Part shown: piece after piece, positions 54,046 to 62,734 of the stretch
Position numbering within the stretch: position 1 is the stretch's first letter
Layout: the number at the start of each line of letters is the position of its first letter
Assembly: GCA_017442805.1 (NCBI GenBank)
Contig: JAFRZA010000020.1
Location: 1-64,000, forward strand
Direction of reading: 5' to 3'
Origin: Erysipelotrichaceae bacterium
GTDB taxonomy: Bacteria; Bacillota_I; Bacilli_A; Erysipelotrichales; Erysipelotrichaceae
DNA: 64,000 nucleotides
Program-made: the position numbers and the translations under genes
The notes under the pieces: generated by a model
What the model was told of the DNA's origin: nothing
Database searches by the model: none
Seen by the model: the letters and a program-made list of their open reading frames with translations, nothing else

Positions 54046-54122
54046 GTCCCCGTAGCTCAGCTGGATAGAGCGTTCGCCTCCTAAGCGAAAGGTCTCCGGT
54101 TCGAATCCGGACGGGGACGCCA
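54046..54122 (+). tRNA. tRNA-Arg (anticodon CCT)
   Basis: Full cloverleaf: acceptor GTCCCCG/CGGGGAC, D-arm GCTC...GAGC, anticodon stem TTCGC/GCGAA with loop CTCCTAA (anticodon CCT, reading AGG), T-arm TCCGG/CCGGA with TTCGAAT, discriminator G and encoded CCA. A TATAAT-like box lies upstream at about 54030 and a T-run (TTTTTT) follows at 54123. Confidence 0.97.
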
Positions 54123-54144
54123 TTTTTTAATGAGGACATGAATA

Positions 54145-55476
54145 ATGAATGAATGTTATGTTGAGACCCGCTTCGGCAGAATAAAGGGCCGGGAGAATGA
54201 ATACGGAAGAGAATTCCACAGCGTTCCCTATGCCGTGACCGAAAGGTTTGAAAAGCCGCGTGAGGTGCCTTTCTGGGGTGAATTCGACGCCACCCAAAGG
54301 CAGGTCAACTGCCATCAGCGCTTTGAATACTATGACGAGAAGGCGGAAGACGGCTTCTACTTCCGGGAATTTGACTACATGCGCTTTTCCGACTGGGCCG
54401 AATCGCCGATGACCCTGTCAATCCTGACGCCCAAGGAGCCGGACAACTGTCCGGTCATGGTCTACTTCCACGGCGGCGCCTTCGAGAACGGCTGCATTGA
54501 CGATGAGCCCTTCGGCACTTCCCATGAGTTTACCAACCGGGGAATCATTCAGGTGTCGGTCGGCTACCGTCTCAATGTCTTCGGTCTCTACGGTTCGGAA
54601 AACTTCGGCCTTCAGGACATGGTCTACGCCATTCACTGGATCAGAGACAACATCAGCGCCTTCGGCGGCGACGGCAGCCACATCGTGCTGATGGGACAGT
54701 CAGCCGGAGCGATGGCCGTAGCTGATCTTCTGCTTGATAAGGAAGATCTTGACGGCGTCATCAGAGGAGCCATCATGATGTCCGGTGCCGGCCTGGTACC
54801 CAAGTTCGCCGGCCCGGCTCCCAGAGAGCAGAACGCGCCATTCTGGAACGAAGTAAGGGAAAAGTGCGGATGTAAGACCGATGAGGAACTTAAGAAGGTC
54901 GACGCCCGCAAACTCTGGCAGGCCTGGTATGACTGCAAGCAGGCATCCAGGAGCGTGCAGGTCGGCGTTCCCGCCATCGACGGCCGGATCATCAGGGACT
55001 ATCCCCATGAGATCGCCAAGCGCGACGAGGACGTCAACGTCCCCCTGCTGATCGGCGTTACCTCTCAGGACATGTTCCCCTTCATGATCTTCGAACTGGC
55101 CTTCGGCCTGGCCCTGAACCGGGCCAAGCGCAAGCTCAATCCGGTCTACGGCTATTACTTCGACGTCGTTCCGCCGGGAAACAGCTACAAGGCCTTCCAT
55201 GCCTGCGACCTGTGGTACATGTTCGGCGGCATGGAGAAGAGCTGGCGGCCCTTCGGCGAGGAAGACCGCGCCATCAGCAGGATGATGATCGACTACACTG
55301 CCAACTTCATCAAGACCGGCAATCCCAATGGCGAAGGACTCAAGCGCTGGCCGTCCTTCACCCTGCTGCACCACCGTTTCCGGCTGTTCTCCCGCCGGAA
55401 TACCACGCTGATCACGCCGGCCTTTGCCCGGGGTAAGCTGCTGCGCAGTTTCCTGTTTGACCGCGGCCCGTTCTGA
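54145..55476 (+). CDS. Type-B carboxylesterase
   Basis: 443 residues, alpha/beta-hydrolase. Oxyanion-hole motif Y-F-H-G-G-A-F, nucleophile S186 in G-Q-S-A-G-A, helix A-I-H-W-I-R-D-N-I-S-A-F-G-G-D. The catalytic acid and a histidine (A-F-H-A-C-D-L near 350) are later in the chain. No signal peptide, so cytoplasmic; about 60-100 residues shorter than typical type-B esterases. GAGG precedes the ATG. Confidence 0.88.
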   Translation: MNECYVETRFGRIKGRENEYGREFHSVPYAVTERFEKPREVPFWGEFDATQRQVNCHQRFEYYDEKAEDGFYFREFDYMRFSDWAESPMTLSILTPKEPDNCPVMVYFHGGAFENGCIDDEPFGTSHEFTNRGIIQVSVGYRLNVFGLYGSENFGLQDMVYAIHWIRDNISAFGGDGSHIVLMGQSAGAMAVADLLLDKEDLDGVIRGAIMMSGAGLVPKFAGPAPREQNAPFWNEVREKCGCKTDEELKKVDARKLWQAWYDCKQASRSVQVGVPAIDGRIIRDYPHEIAKRDEDVNVPLLIGVTSQDMFPFMIFELAFGLALNRAKRKLNPVYGYYFDVVPPGNSYKAFHACDLWYMFGGMEKSWRPFGEEDRAISRMMIDYTANFIKTGNPNGEGLKRWPSFTLLHHRFRLFSRRNTTLITPAFARGKLLRSFLFDRGPF

Positions 55477-55493
55477 TCAGAAAAAAGAATCTG

Positions 55494-55522
55494 AGGCGTT
55501 TCCCTTGCGAAGCGCCTTTTTT
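55494..55522 (+). terminator. Terminator after the carboxylesterase
   Basis: AGGCG pairs with CGCCT around a 14-base loop, followed by TTTTTT; A-run before it. Confidence 0.75.
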
Positions 55523-55541
55523 CATGCGGAAAATAACAAAA

Positions 55542-55600
55542 AAGGTACCTTAATATATTGACAAGATACCGAAGATATGTAGAATATAGGTAGGTACCTT
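55542..55600 (+). promoter_or_regulatory. marR promoter flanked by two palindromic operators
   Basis: TTGACA (55558-55563) and TAGAAT (55580-55585), 16-base spacer. A 10-base palindrome AAGGTACCTT sits at 55542-55551 just before the -35, and a second AGGTACCT lies at 55592-55599 around the start of transcription. Two copies flanking the promoter suggest autorepression by the downstream MarR protein. Confidence 0.75.
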
Positions 55601-55628
55601 ATGAAAAGGACGGGAAAGGAATAGATAT

Positions 55629-56297
55629 ATGAACAGAAAAAACGAATTATTACATGAAAACTTCAGAAAAACGGCCGCCCTGCTGCGCCGGAACCGGGTC
55701 CGCGAGTTCGGTAATTACCCGGACACTCAGAACCGCGTGCTGTCACTGCTGGCATTCAAGGACGGCATCAGCCAGCGTCAGCTGGCCTACCTGCTGGGCA
55801 TCAAGCCCCAGTCAGCCGGTGAACTGCTGGGCAAGCTGGAAGCCGGTGGCATGATCAGACGTCAGGCCGATGAGACTGACGGTCGGGTCAACCTGGTCTT
55901 TCTGACTGATGAAGGCCGTAAGAGCGCTGAACAGCTGGCTGCCGGCATCGAAAAGGAAGACATCTTCGACTGCCTCAGCGATGAGGAAAAAAAGCAGCTG
56001 GAAGAGCTGCTGGGCAAGATCGTGGAAACCCACCCGCTCAGCGAGGAGGAACTGAACAGACCCCGCCACGGCCGCAATGCCGATAAGTGGAAGATGTTCA
56101 AGAATGACTTCAGGTTCTGGTTCGAACGTGACCTTAAGGGTGAAATGGATGAAGCAGGCCCGGAAGGCTGCCCGAGACCCTTTGAGGGCGAACCGGAAGG
56201 CGGTGAGGTCAGACCGATGCCGTTCTACCGCGACAAATCAGTCTGGACGAAAGATCTCCGAGACTTACCCGGCGAAGAGGAAGCCGAGGAGATCTGA
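55629..56297 (+). CDS. MarR-family regulator with extended C-terminus
   Basis: 222 residues. Winged-helix MarR domain (about 20-135): VLSLLAFKDGISQRQLAYLLGIKPQSAGELLGKLEAGGMIRRQADETDGRVNLVFLTDEG. The last 80 residues are an added acidic, proline-rich tail not usual in MarR. GGAAAGGAAT precedes the start. Neighbouring genes are candidates for regulation; the palindromes upstream favour autorepression. Confidence 0.88.
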   Translation: MNRKNELLHENFRKTAALLRRNRVREFGNYPDTQNRVLSLLAFKDGISQRQLAYLLGIKPQSAGELLGKLEAGGMIRRQADETDGRVNLVFLTDEGRKSAEQLAAGIEKEDIFDCLSDEEKKQLEELLGKIVETHPLSEEELNRPRHGRNADKWKMFKNDFRFWFERDLKGEMDEAGPEGCPRPFEGEPEGGEVRPMPFYRDKSVWTKDLRDLPGEEEAEEI

Positions 56298-56355
56298 GAA
56301 GTCTTGTCGTAAAAAAGCCGCTGACCTATAATTGAATCATCAGGAGAAAAGAAAG

Positions 56356-56955
56356 ATGAATAATGAATTAAACGAAAAACTTGAAGCCGTCAGAAAAACG
56401 GCTGAAGAGAAGGCTGAAGAGATCAGCGAAGTGGTTGAAGAAGTCAAACTGGAAGCGGCTGAGAAGTTTGAGGAAGCCGGCAGCCTCAGCGAAGAGGTCA
56501 AGGAGAAACTGGACAAGACACTGGCCGCGCTTGACGAGACGCTGAAACAGGATAAGGTTGAAAATCCGGAAAGCGGAATTCAGCTGACCCTCAAGCCGTC
56601 CGACGCCGTTCTGGCTGCCCGCCGGGAAGTGAAGGAAAAATACGGCGAAAAGGACGACAAGACCGTCGAACTCAAGGAAAAGGTCACCGACAAGTACGAA
56701 AAGGCCAAGAAGGACGTCAGCGAGACCTTCGGCGATCTGAAGGAGACCGCGATGAACGTCGGCGGAAAGATCGGCGAAAAGAGCCGCGAAGCTGCCGAGA
56801 AGTTCAAGGACACCGGAGCCGGAAAGGCCCTGCTGGGCGATGACGGCAAGTTCGACATGGACGACGTCGGCCGCATCGGTTCCGACATTCTGGAAGCCGG
56901 CGAGAAGGCCGTAGAAAAGGTCGCATCATTCCTCAAGGACTTAACTGACAAGTAG
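56356..56955 (+). CDS. Highly charged coiled-coil / YtxH- or LEA-like stress protein
   Basis: 199 residues, almost entirely Glu/Lys/Ala-rich helix with heptad-like repeats (EKLEAVRKTAEEKAEEISEVVEEV, EKYEKAKKDVSETFGDLKET). A small Gly-rich section (GKALLGDDGKFDMDDVGRIG) lies near the end. Resembles YtxH/LEA-type stress proteins; no signal peptide. CAGGAGAAAAG before ATG. It is 58 bases after the MarR gene and may share its transcript. Confidence 0.72.
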   Translation: MNNELNEKLEAVRKTAEEKAEEISEVVEEVKLEAAEKFEEAGSLSEEVKEKLDKTLAALDETLKQDKVENPESGIQLTLKPSDAVLAARREVKEKYGEKDDKTVELKEKVTDKYEKAKKDVSETFGDLKETAMNVGGKIGEKSREAAEKFKDTGAGKALLGDDGKFDMDDVGRIGSDILEAGEKAVEKVASFLKDLTDK

Positions 56956-56966
56956 ACGAAAGAAAA

Positions 56967-56993
56967 CTGCCCGCGATCACGGGCAGCTTTTTT
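56967..56993. terminator. Terminator, shared by convergent genes
   Basis: CTGCCCG pairs with CGGGCAG, CGATCA loop, CTTTTTT after it. The minus-strand azlD stop lies at its right edge. Confidence 0.85.
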
Positions 56994-57292
56994 CACAGGA
57001 TGATACTTACGGTCAGTACGGCCAGAGCGGAGATTATCGCCACGGTGGTCAGCGGCTTTTCCAGAAATGACAGCACCAGCGCGACGGCGGTACCGCACAG
57101 GGCGGCTGCCGGCTTTTCGCAGCAGTACAGGATGGCCGGAAAGCTCATGGCGGCGAGCACGGCGTAAGGCAGATAGTAGAGCAGCGAGCGGATGAAGCGG
57201 TTGGTGATCTTCTTTCTGACCAGGGTAAGCGACAGGGCTCTGATGGCGTAGGTTACCAGAGCCATGGTCATAATGGACAACGTTATTCTCAT
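56993..57292 (-). CDS. azlD: AzlD-family branched-chain amino acid exporter subunit
   Basis: 99 residues with three to four hydrophobic segments (YLPYAVLAAMSFPAIL, family hallmark). ATGA overlap with azlC. AzlC and AzlD together export branched-chain amino acids and their analogues. Confidence 0.88.
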   Translation of the reverse strand: MRITLSIMTMALVTYAIRALSLTLVRKKITNRFIRSLLYYLPYAVLAAMSFPAILYCCEKPAAALCGTAVALVLSFLEKPLTTVAIISALAVLTVSIIL

Positions 57293-57984
57293 GACTCTTC
57301 CTCCTTTACCGGGGCGATGAGGCTGACCAGGCCGGCGGAGATCAGCGAACTGATGATCACGGCCAGCGAAGAGGAGAGTGAACTGACATGGTAGTAGAAC
57401 AGGCAGTTGACGGCAATGGCCAGGATGACAGCCAGCAGGACCGCCTTTTCATGGCGGGCCGGCGGCAGGAAGATGGCGATGAACATGGCGTAAAGCAGAA
57501 TGCCCATGGCGTCGGTTATCACCGACGGCAGAACGCTTCCCGCCAGACAGCCCAGCAGGGTGCCGGTCGTCCAGCCGGCTACGACGATGAAGGTGATGCC
57601 GTACATCAGCGCCGGCGTCACCGGCTTCTTCTGGCTGCAGGCCAGGGCGAAGATCTCATCGGTGATGCCGTGGCAGGCGATCAGCCGCTGCTTAAGCCGG
57701 AAATCATCATCCAGCTTCTGCGACAGGGCGATGCCCATCAACAGATAGCGCAGGTTGATGACCAGCTGGGAGAAGGCGATCTCCAGCAGGCTGCCTGAGG
57801 CGGCGATGATGCTGATGCCGGCGACCTGGCCGGCAGAAGTCAGATTGAGAAAGGATACGGCGACGGCTTCAAAGCCGCTCAGACCGCTGGCCAGGGCAAA
57901 GATGCCGAAGCCGAAGGACACGAAAAGATATCCCAGTCCGATGGGAAGTCCCTGTCTGATACCGTCTCTGAAATCAGCGCTCAT
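57289..57984 (-). CDS. azlC: AzlC-family branched-chain amino acid exporter subunit
   Basis: 231 residues, about seven to eight hydrophobic segments. Family signature GIRQGLPIGLGYLFVSFGFG near the N-terminus and LNLTSAGQVAG. AAGGTGG precedes the start; azlD overlaps the end by 4 bases. Confidence 0.9.
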   Translation of the reverse strand: MSADFRDGIRQGLPIGLGYLFVSFGFGIFALASGLSGFEAVAVSFLNLTSAGQVAGISIIAASGSLLEIAFSQLVINLRYLLMGIALSQKLDDDFRLKQRLIACHGITDEIFALACSQKKPVTPALMYGITFIVVAGWTTGTLLGCLAGSVLPSVITDAMGILLYAMFIAIFLPPARHEKAVLLAVILAIAVNCLFYYHVSSLSSSLAVIISSLISAGLVSLIAPVKEEES

Positions 57985-58153
57985 GAGTCCACCTTCTTTT
58001 CCTGATATTCTAGCACAGATCAGCCTTTTTTTCCGTGGTGATAACGCGGTTTTTGCTTTGATGGTAAGGAAAAGGGCAGGTTTGCGTAAATGAATTATCT
58101 ATAGTACAATAAACAATGGTCATTTCTGACCGTGAAGGGACTGACTGATAGAA

Positions 58154-59551
58154 ATGAAGAAAAGGATATCAAAGAAAGAGTTGATTTTCCAGATCGTCAA
58201 TACGGTCCTCGTCATCGGCATACTTGGCTTCTACCTGGCGAGACTGTTCTATTATAAGAAATACTTTGATGATATCTACTTCAATTCCCGCGATACCGCC
58301 GGGAAGCTTTTCAGTGACGTCATCATCGCCAGCCACGACGTCTCCCTGACCAATAACGGCCTGATCAAGAACGAGGAAGATCAGACCTATACCTTCAAGG
58401 GCGACTGCAACAACAACTACGTCATCTATTCCAACCGCCTGTACCGCATCATCGACGTGGACGCCGAAGGCAATGTCCGCATCGTCTCTCAGGACCCGGT
58501 GACCGTCAGCACCATGTACGACGCCGTGCCCTTCAGCCGGGGCTCGCTGTGCCAGTGGCTGAACAAGGGTGACCAGGAGCACAGCGGCGTCTTCTACGAC
58601 ACCCTGAATACCCCGGTCAATTTCCTGATCGATACTCCGGTTTACGAAAACAATGTGGACGACCCCGCCAAGCCGGCCTACAGCCAGGCGGTCAGCGACA
58701 TCGTCATCCGCATTCTCTCCCTGCAGGACTACAGCGCCGTCGGAGGAGCTAACAGCTACCTCAACTGCGGCAGCAGCTACTGGCTGAGCAACATGGACAG
58801 CAGCGGCAAGCACTGGTTTGTCGACGCTGAAGGCAACGTCGCCCTCTCCGGCAGCAAGGTCGAAATGAAGGGCGTCAAGGTTGTTCTGACCATTACCCGC
58901 ACCGTCATCGCCGCCGGCGGTACCGGCAAGGCTGATGACCCCTATGTTCTTTCCCGGAACCAGCCGTCCACGGTCCGCGGACTGGAAGCCGGCAGCGTCA
59001 TCAGCTACAGCGGCTACAACTGGAAGGTCTGCTCCATCACCAACGGCAACGCCGTTCTGCTGATGGACGGCGTGATCAGGGAAGAAGGCCAGCCCGTTGC
59101 CCTGTCATACGGCACCAAGGCGGAATTCAACCCCACGGCCAAGGGCTCGCTGGCCAGCTATCTCAACAACAACTTCCTGGCCTCTCTCAACAGCTACCTG
59201 AACTACCTGGTGGAAACCGAGTGGAGTTTCGGCATGCATGAGGACGTCCAGTCCAGTTATTCCCAGGCGGAAAACTACGTCAAGACCTGCAAGTGCTACG
59301 TCTCCCTGCCCAATAACAGCTATCTGTTTTTGGGAGAGCAGAAGGATTATTTTCTCAATACCATGTCGGCTTCGACCGACAAGCTGATCTACACGGTCAG
59401 CTCCGATCTGACGCTTTACGCCGATCTGCTGGAAAATACCCATTACATCAGACCGGTCATCTGCATGAACGGCTCCGTGAAGCTGCTTTCCGGCAGCGGC
59501 ACGGCTGAAGATCCCTATGTCGTGGAAACCCCGTCAACGGAGGTGAATTAA
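58154..59551 (+). CDS. Single-pass membrane protein with two DUF6273-like ectodomain repeats (paralogue B)
   Basis: 465 residues, same layout as the gene at 49722: TM about 10-30, then two halves, ending G-G-T-G-K-A-D-D-P-Y-V-L (about 255) and G-S-G-T-A-E-D-P-Y-V-V (C-terminus). Shared cores include Y-V-I-Y-S-N-R-L-Y-R-I-I-D, W-L-N-K-G and N-C-G-S-S-Y-W-L-S-N. A TACAAT -10 lies at about 58105. The downstream glycosidase gene starts one base after its stop. Confidence 0.75.
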   Translation: MKKRISKKELIFQIVNTVLVIGILGFYLARLFYYKKYFDDIYFNSRDTAGKLFSDVIIASHDVSLTNNGLIKNEEDQTYTFKGDCNNNYVIYSNRLYRIIDVDAEGNVRIVSQDPVTVSTMYDAVPFSRGSLCQWLNKGDQEHSGVFYDTLNTPVNFLIDTPVYENNVDDPAKPAYSQAVSDIVIRILSLQDYSAVGGANSYLNCGSSYWLSNMDSSGKHWFVDAEGNVALSGSKVEMKGVKVVLTITRTVIAAGGTGKADDPYVLSRNQPSTVRGLEAGSVISYSGYNWKVCSITNGNAVLLMDGVIREEGQPVALSYGTKAEFNPTAKGSLASYLNNNFLASLNSYLNYLVETEWSFGMHEDVQSSYSQAENYVKTCKCYVSLPNNSYLFLGEQKDYFLNTMSASTDKLIYTVSSDLTLYADLLENTHYIRPVICMNGSVKLLSGSGTAEDPYVVETPSTEVN

Positions 59552-59552
59552 G

Positions 59553-60929
59553 ATGAAGATAAGACCTGAACTTATTCACCGCCTGCTTGCCGAGATCCAG
59601 CAGAGCGACCCGGTATACGCCGAAAGTTTCCGTCAGGCTTATGAAGAGGCCCGCAAGGCCGCCGGAAAGCCGGCAGCCCCGAGCGCTCAGCCGCAGGCAA
59701 CACCGGCTCAGCCCCAGCCTGCCAAACCTCAGGCTGCTCAGCCCCAGCCGGCCCAGCCTCAGCCGCCGGTAAGCGAAACGCCGCAGCCGGCCGCTGTTAC
59801 CACAAAGCCGGTCCAGCCGGAAGTCAGGCCTGAACAGCCCGTCAGACCGGCTGAAGCGGAAACGGTAAGCGAACCGGAAGTCAAGCCGGAAACAAAGAGC
59901 GGAAAGAAGAAGGAAAAGCAGAAACTCAGACTGTTCACCAAGCTGCTGATCGTCGTTGACCTCTGCGCCGTACTGTGCTTTGTGACTGCCTACGGTCCGA
60001 TCAGCGCCTTCCGTGACTGGCTGGTACTGACCGCACTGAATACCGCGACCCACAAGCACTTCGCCTATGTGCTTTATTCCGACGCCATGGTCAAGAAGGT
60101 CCAGTCGCAGAACACCATCAGTGAATTCGATGACGAGACGGACACTTCCGCCATCCACTTCGTGGATTACGGCGACAAGGAAACCTATGATTCCATCTAT
60201 GAGGAACAGATCCTCAAGAGAGATGATCCCAATCAGGTATACAAGATCGTGACCCTTGATGAAGACCGCTACACCGGTTTCATCACCGTCATCTATGACC
60301 CGACCAGACTGAACCTGGCGATGGCGGAAACCAGCCGCGGTGAGAAGATCACCCATTTCGCCAAGCGCCTCAACGCGCCGATCGCCGCCAACTGCGGTCC
60401 GGCGGAGTGGAACTCCGGCTATACGGCCATGCACCCCTACAACTCCATCATCTGCGAAGGCAAGGTGGTCAACGAGGGCGGCACGGAACAGGATTACCGT
60501 TATTCCAAGCTGATCGGCATGACTTACGACGGCATTTTGAAACTGAAAATGGAAACGGCGGCGGAAGGCGTGGCGGACGGCTACAAGTGGGCAGTCTGCT
60601 TCGGCCCCTATCTGATCGTCAACGGCAAGCCGGCCGAATTCAAGGGCAACGGCGGCTACGGCATCAACCCGCGTCAGGCCATCGGTCAGCGGCAGGACGG
60701 CATCGTTCTGATCGTTACCATCGACGGCCGCGGCGGCGGCGGTTCTGCCGGCATCAGCATGCCTGACCTCACCGAGATCTTCGTCCGCTACGGCTGTTAC
60801 AACGCAGCCAACCTGGACGGCGGCGGTTCGACCATGCTGGTGGAAAACGGCATTCTGGTCAACAACCCGGTCAGCTACAACCATACCGGAGAGCGTAAGG
60901 TGTACAACTGCATGTACATCACTCCGTAA
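59553..60929 (+). CDS. Membrane-anchored phosphodiester glycosidase (NAGPA-like) with Pro/Ala-rich N-terminus
   Basis: 458 residues. A cytoplasmic Pro/Ala/Gln-rich region (about 30-120), one transmembrane helix (about 128-150) and an extracellular NAGPA/DUF2233-like domain (about 245-458) with I-A-A-N-C-G, F-G-P-Y-L-I-V-N-G, P-R-Q-A-I-G, D-G-R-G-G-G and N-L-D-G-G-G-S-T-M-L. NAGPA enzymes cleave GlcNAc-phosphodiesters; bacterial members are tied to exopolysaccharide or cell-surface glycan processing. GGAGGTGA precedes the ATG. The partner gene at 51083 lacks this domain. Confidence 0.85.
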   Translation: MKIRPELIHRLLAEIQQSDPVYAESFRQAYEEARKAAGKPAAPSAQPQATPAQPQPAKPQAAQPQPAQPQPPVSETPQPAAVTTKPVQPEVRPEQPVRPAEAETVSEPEVKPETKSGKKKEKQKLRLFTKLLIVVDLCAVLCFVTAYGPISAFRDWLVLTALNTATHKHFAYVLYSDAMVKKVQSQNTISEFDDETDTSAIHFVDYGDKETYDSIYEEQILKRDDPNQVYKIVTLDEDRYTGFITVIYDPTRLNLAMAETSRGEKITHFAKRLNAPIAANCGPAEWNSGYTAMHPYNSIICEGKVVNEGGTEQDYRYSKLIGMTYDGILKLKMETAAEGVADGYKWAVCFGPYLIVNGKPAEFKGNGGYGINPRQAIGQRQDGIVLIVTIDGRGGGGSAGISMPDLTEIFVRYGCYNAANLDGGGSTMLVENGILVNNPVSYNHTGERKVYNCMYITP

Positions 60930-60942
60930 CATTAAGAAGAAT

Positions 60943-61971
60943 ATGAAAGAAAGAGTCAGATGGATCGACATTCTCAGAGCCTTGGCGATGTTCGCGGTGG
61001 TTCTGGGCCATACCGTAAGAGGAGGAGAAGTGCAGTGCTATCTGTACTCTTTTCACTTTGCCCTCTTCCTGTTCATCAGCGGCATGCTGGCGTCTGAGCG
61101 CCGGGAAAGCTACGGGAAATTCCTGTGGAAGGATTTCAAACGTCTGCTGGTTCCCTACTTCGTCTTTGGCGTCATCAGCGTGATCATCTATCAGATTTTC
61201 GGCGCCATCGCCGCCAAGGCGCTCAATGAAGAGTTCCACGGCAGCATCCTCACCAATCTCGGCTATCTTCTCTACGGCTCCAGCAAGAACGCTCAGATGG
61301 AATACAACCACCCGCTGTGGTCCCTGACCTGCCTGTTTGTCTGCGACAACATCTTTTACTTCATCAGAACACTGGAAAACAGAGGCCTGTCTGGCCGCTG
61401 GCTGAAGCCTCTGATGATCGCGGTATTCCTGTTACTGGGGTATCTCAACAGCTTTTACTGGCAGCTGAAACTGCCGTTTCAGGCCGAGACGGCCTGGGTG
61501 ATGATGGTCTTCTATCTCACCGGCAATCTTCTGAAGCAGCCGCTGGCTGAACTGAAGCTTAATCGCTGGCTGAAACTGGCCATCGGGCTGGCGCTGATCG
61601 TCATCAGCGGCGCGCTGGGTCTTTACAACGGCCGGGTAAGGTATTCCGCTGACGTCTATAACAATTACCTGCTGTTCTACCTGTCTGCCTTCGGCAGCGT
61701 CTTGGGCTATCTGCTGGTCAGCCAGTGGATCGGAAAGAACCGCGTGCTGGAGTACGTCGGTGTTTCCACCATGGCCATTCTGGTCATGCACAAGTTTCCC
61801 ATCCTCTTCTTCCAGACCATCGTGCCCTTTACCAGATCAAGACTGGCGGACAATGACCTGATCAGTGCCCTGGCAGTCGCCGTCATATCGATCGCCATGT
61901 GCCTGGCAGCCGACAGGATCATCACCTTGATCTGTCCGGCGCTTCTGGGGAAAAGGAAAAAGACATCATAA
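60943..61971 (+). CDS. Membrane acyltransferase, acyltransferase-3 family
   Basis: 342 residues with about ten hydrophobic helices. N-terminal VRWIDILRALAMFAVVLGH contains the active-site histidine of acyltransferase-3, and K-R-L-L-V-P-Y-F follows the third helix. It lies 13 bases after the NAGPA gene and so may O-acylate the same surface polymer; this is context-based inference. Confidence 0.85.
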   Translation: MKERVRWIDILRALAMFAVVLGHTVRGGEVQCYLYSFHFALFLFISGMLASERRESYGKFLWKDFKRLLVPYFVFGVISVIIYQIFGAIAAKALNEEFHGSILTNLGYLLYGSSKNAQMEYNHPLWSLTCLFVCDNIFYFIRTLENRGLSGRWLKPLMIAVFLLLGYLNSFYWQLKLPFQAETAWVMMVFYLTGNLLKQPLAELKLNRWLKLAIGLALIVISGALGLYNGRVRYSADVYNNYLLFYLSAFGSVLGYLLVSQWIGKNRVLEYVGVSTMAILVMHKFPILFFQTIVPFTRSRLADNDLISALAVAVISIAMCLAADRIITLICPALLGKRKKTS

Positions 61972-61995
61972 AAGTGAGTTGACACTCACTTTTTT
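61972..61995. terminator. Bidirectional terminator between convergent genes
   Basis: AAGTGAGT and ACTCACTT with TGAC loop, flanked by A and T runs. Confidence 0.85.
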
Positions 61996-62573
61996 CATTC
62001 TTCAAAGGTTATGCCGCTTTCCGGGTCCATGGATGCTATCTTAGCCAGAGATTCCAGCCGGATGCCCTGATCCCTGATCAGCTTACCGCCGGGCTGATAG
62101 GCTTTCTCCACGATTACTCCGCAGCCCGCCAGCTGAGCTCCGGCTTCCCTGACCACCGATACCAGGGCTGAAAGGGCCTTGCCGTTAGCCAGGAAGTCAT
62201 CGATGATCAGAACGCGGTCGCTGTCATTCAGGTAGCTGCGGCTGACGAAGACCTCGACGTCCTGGTTGTGGGTATAGGAGTGTACGGGGGCATGATAGAC
62301 GTCAGGCCCCATGTTGGCGGCGGCGCCTTTCTTGGCGAAGAGCACCGGGCAGTTATTGAAGTACTGAGCGGTTGCGTAGGCAACGGTGATGCCGCTGGCC
62401 TCAATGGTCAGGATCTTGGTGATCTTTTCATCAGCGAAAAGCCGGTGGAATTCCCGCCCGATCTCATTCATGAGAGCGGTGTCGATCTGATGGTTGAGAA
62501 AGCTGTCGACTTTCAGGATGTCGCCGGGAAGGATCCTTCCTTCCCTAAGGATGCGCTGTTTCAGTATTTCCAT
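61995..62573 (-). CDS. xpt: Xanthine phosphoribosyltransferase
   Basis: 192 residues. PRPP loop VLIIDDFLANGKAL (121-134), F-A-K-K-G-A-A-A-N-M and C-terminal G-G-K-L-I-R-D fit Xpt, which converts xanthine and PRPP to XMP. GGAG precedes the start. Although xpt genes often have a guanine riboswitch, I find no purine aptamer in the 160 bases upstream. Confidence 0.92.
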   Translation of the reverse strand: MEILKQRILREGRILPGDILKVDSFLNHQIDTALMNEIGREFHRLFADEKITKILTIEASGITVAYATAQYFNNCPVLFAKKGAAANMGPDVYHAPVHSYTHNQDVEVFVSRSYLNDSDRVLIIDDFLANGKALSALVSVVREAGAQLAGCGVIVEKAYQPGGKLIRDQGIRLESLAKIASMDPESGITFEE

Positions 62574-62602
62574 GTTCCCTGCTCCTTTTACTGTATGTAA
62601 AC

Positions 62603-62631
62603 ATTATCGGTTTTCCCGCCTTCCTAATCAA
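62603..62631 (-). promoter_or_regulatory. xpt promoter
   Basis: On the minus strand TTGATT (62631-62626) and GATAAT (62608-62603) are separated by 17 bases, about 30 bases before the xpt start, leaving no room for a riboswitch between promoter and gene. Confidence 0.55.
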
Positions 62632-62734
62632 GAAGCGCAGCGCTGAAATGACGGAAAAATGATCCGTGGCGGGCAGCTTTCTGCTGAAAAGCCGGTAGGT
62701 TAATCTATAATATAGGCGTAAGGAGGCAGAAATC

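Noticed and set aside
59457-60971. Long 504-residue open frame on the minus strand
   Set aside because: It is antisense to the NAGPA-type glycosidase, lacks family motifs and a ribosome site, and owes its openness to the regular codon use of the Pro/Ala-rich plus-strand gene.
62574-62734. Guanine riboswitch upstream of xpt
   Set aside because: The purine aptamer core and its P2/P3 loop sequences are absent, and the likely promoter lies only about 30 bases from the start.
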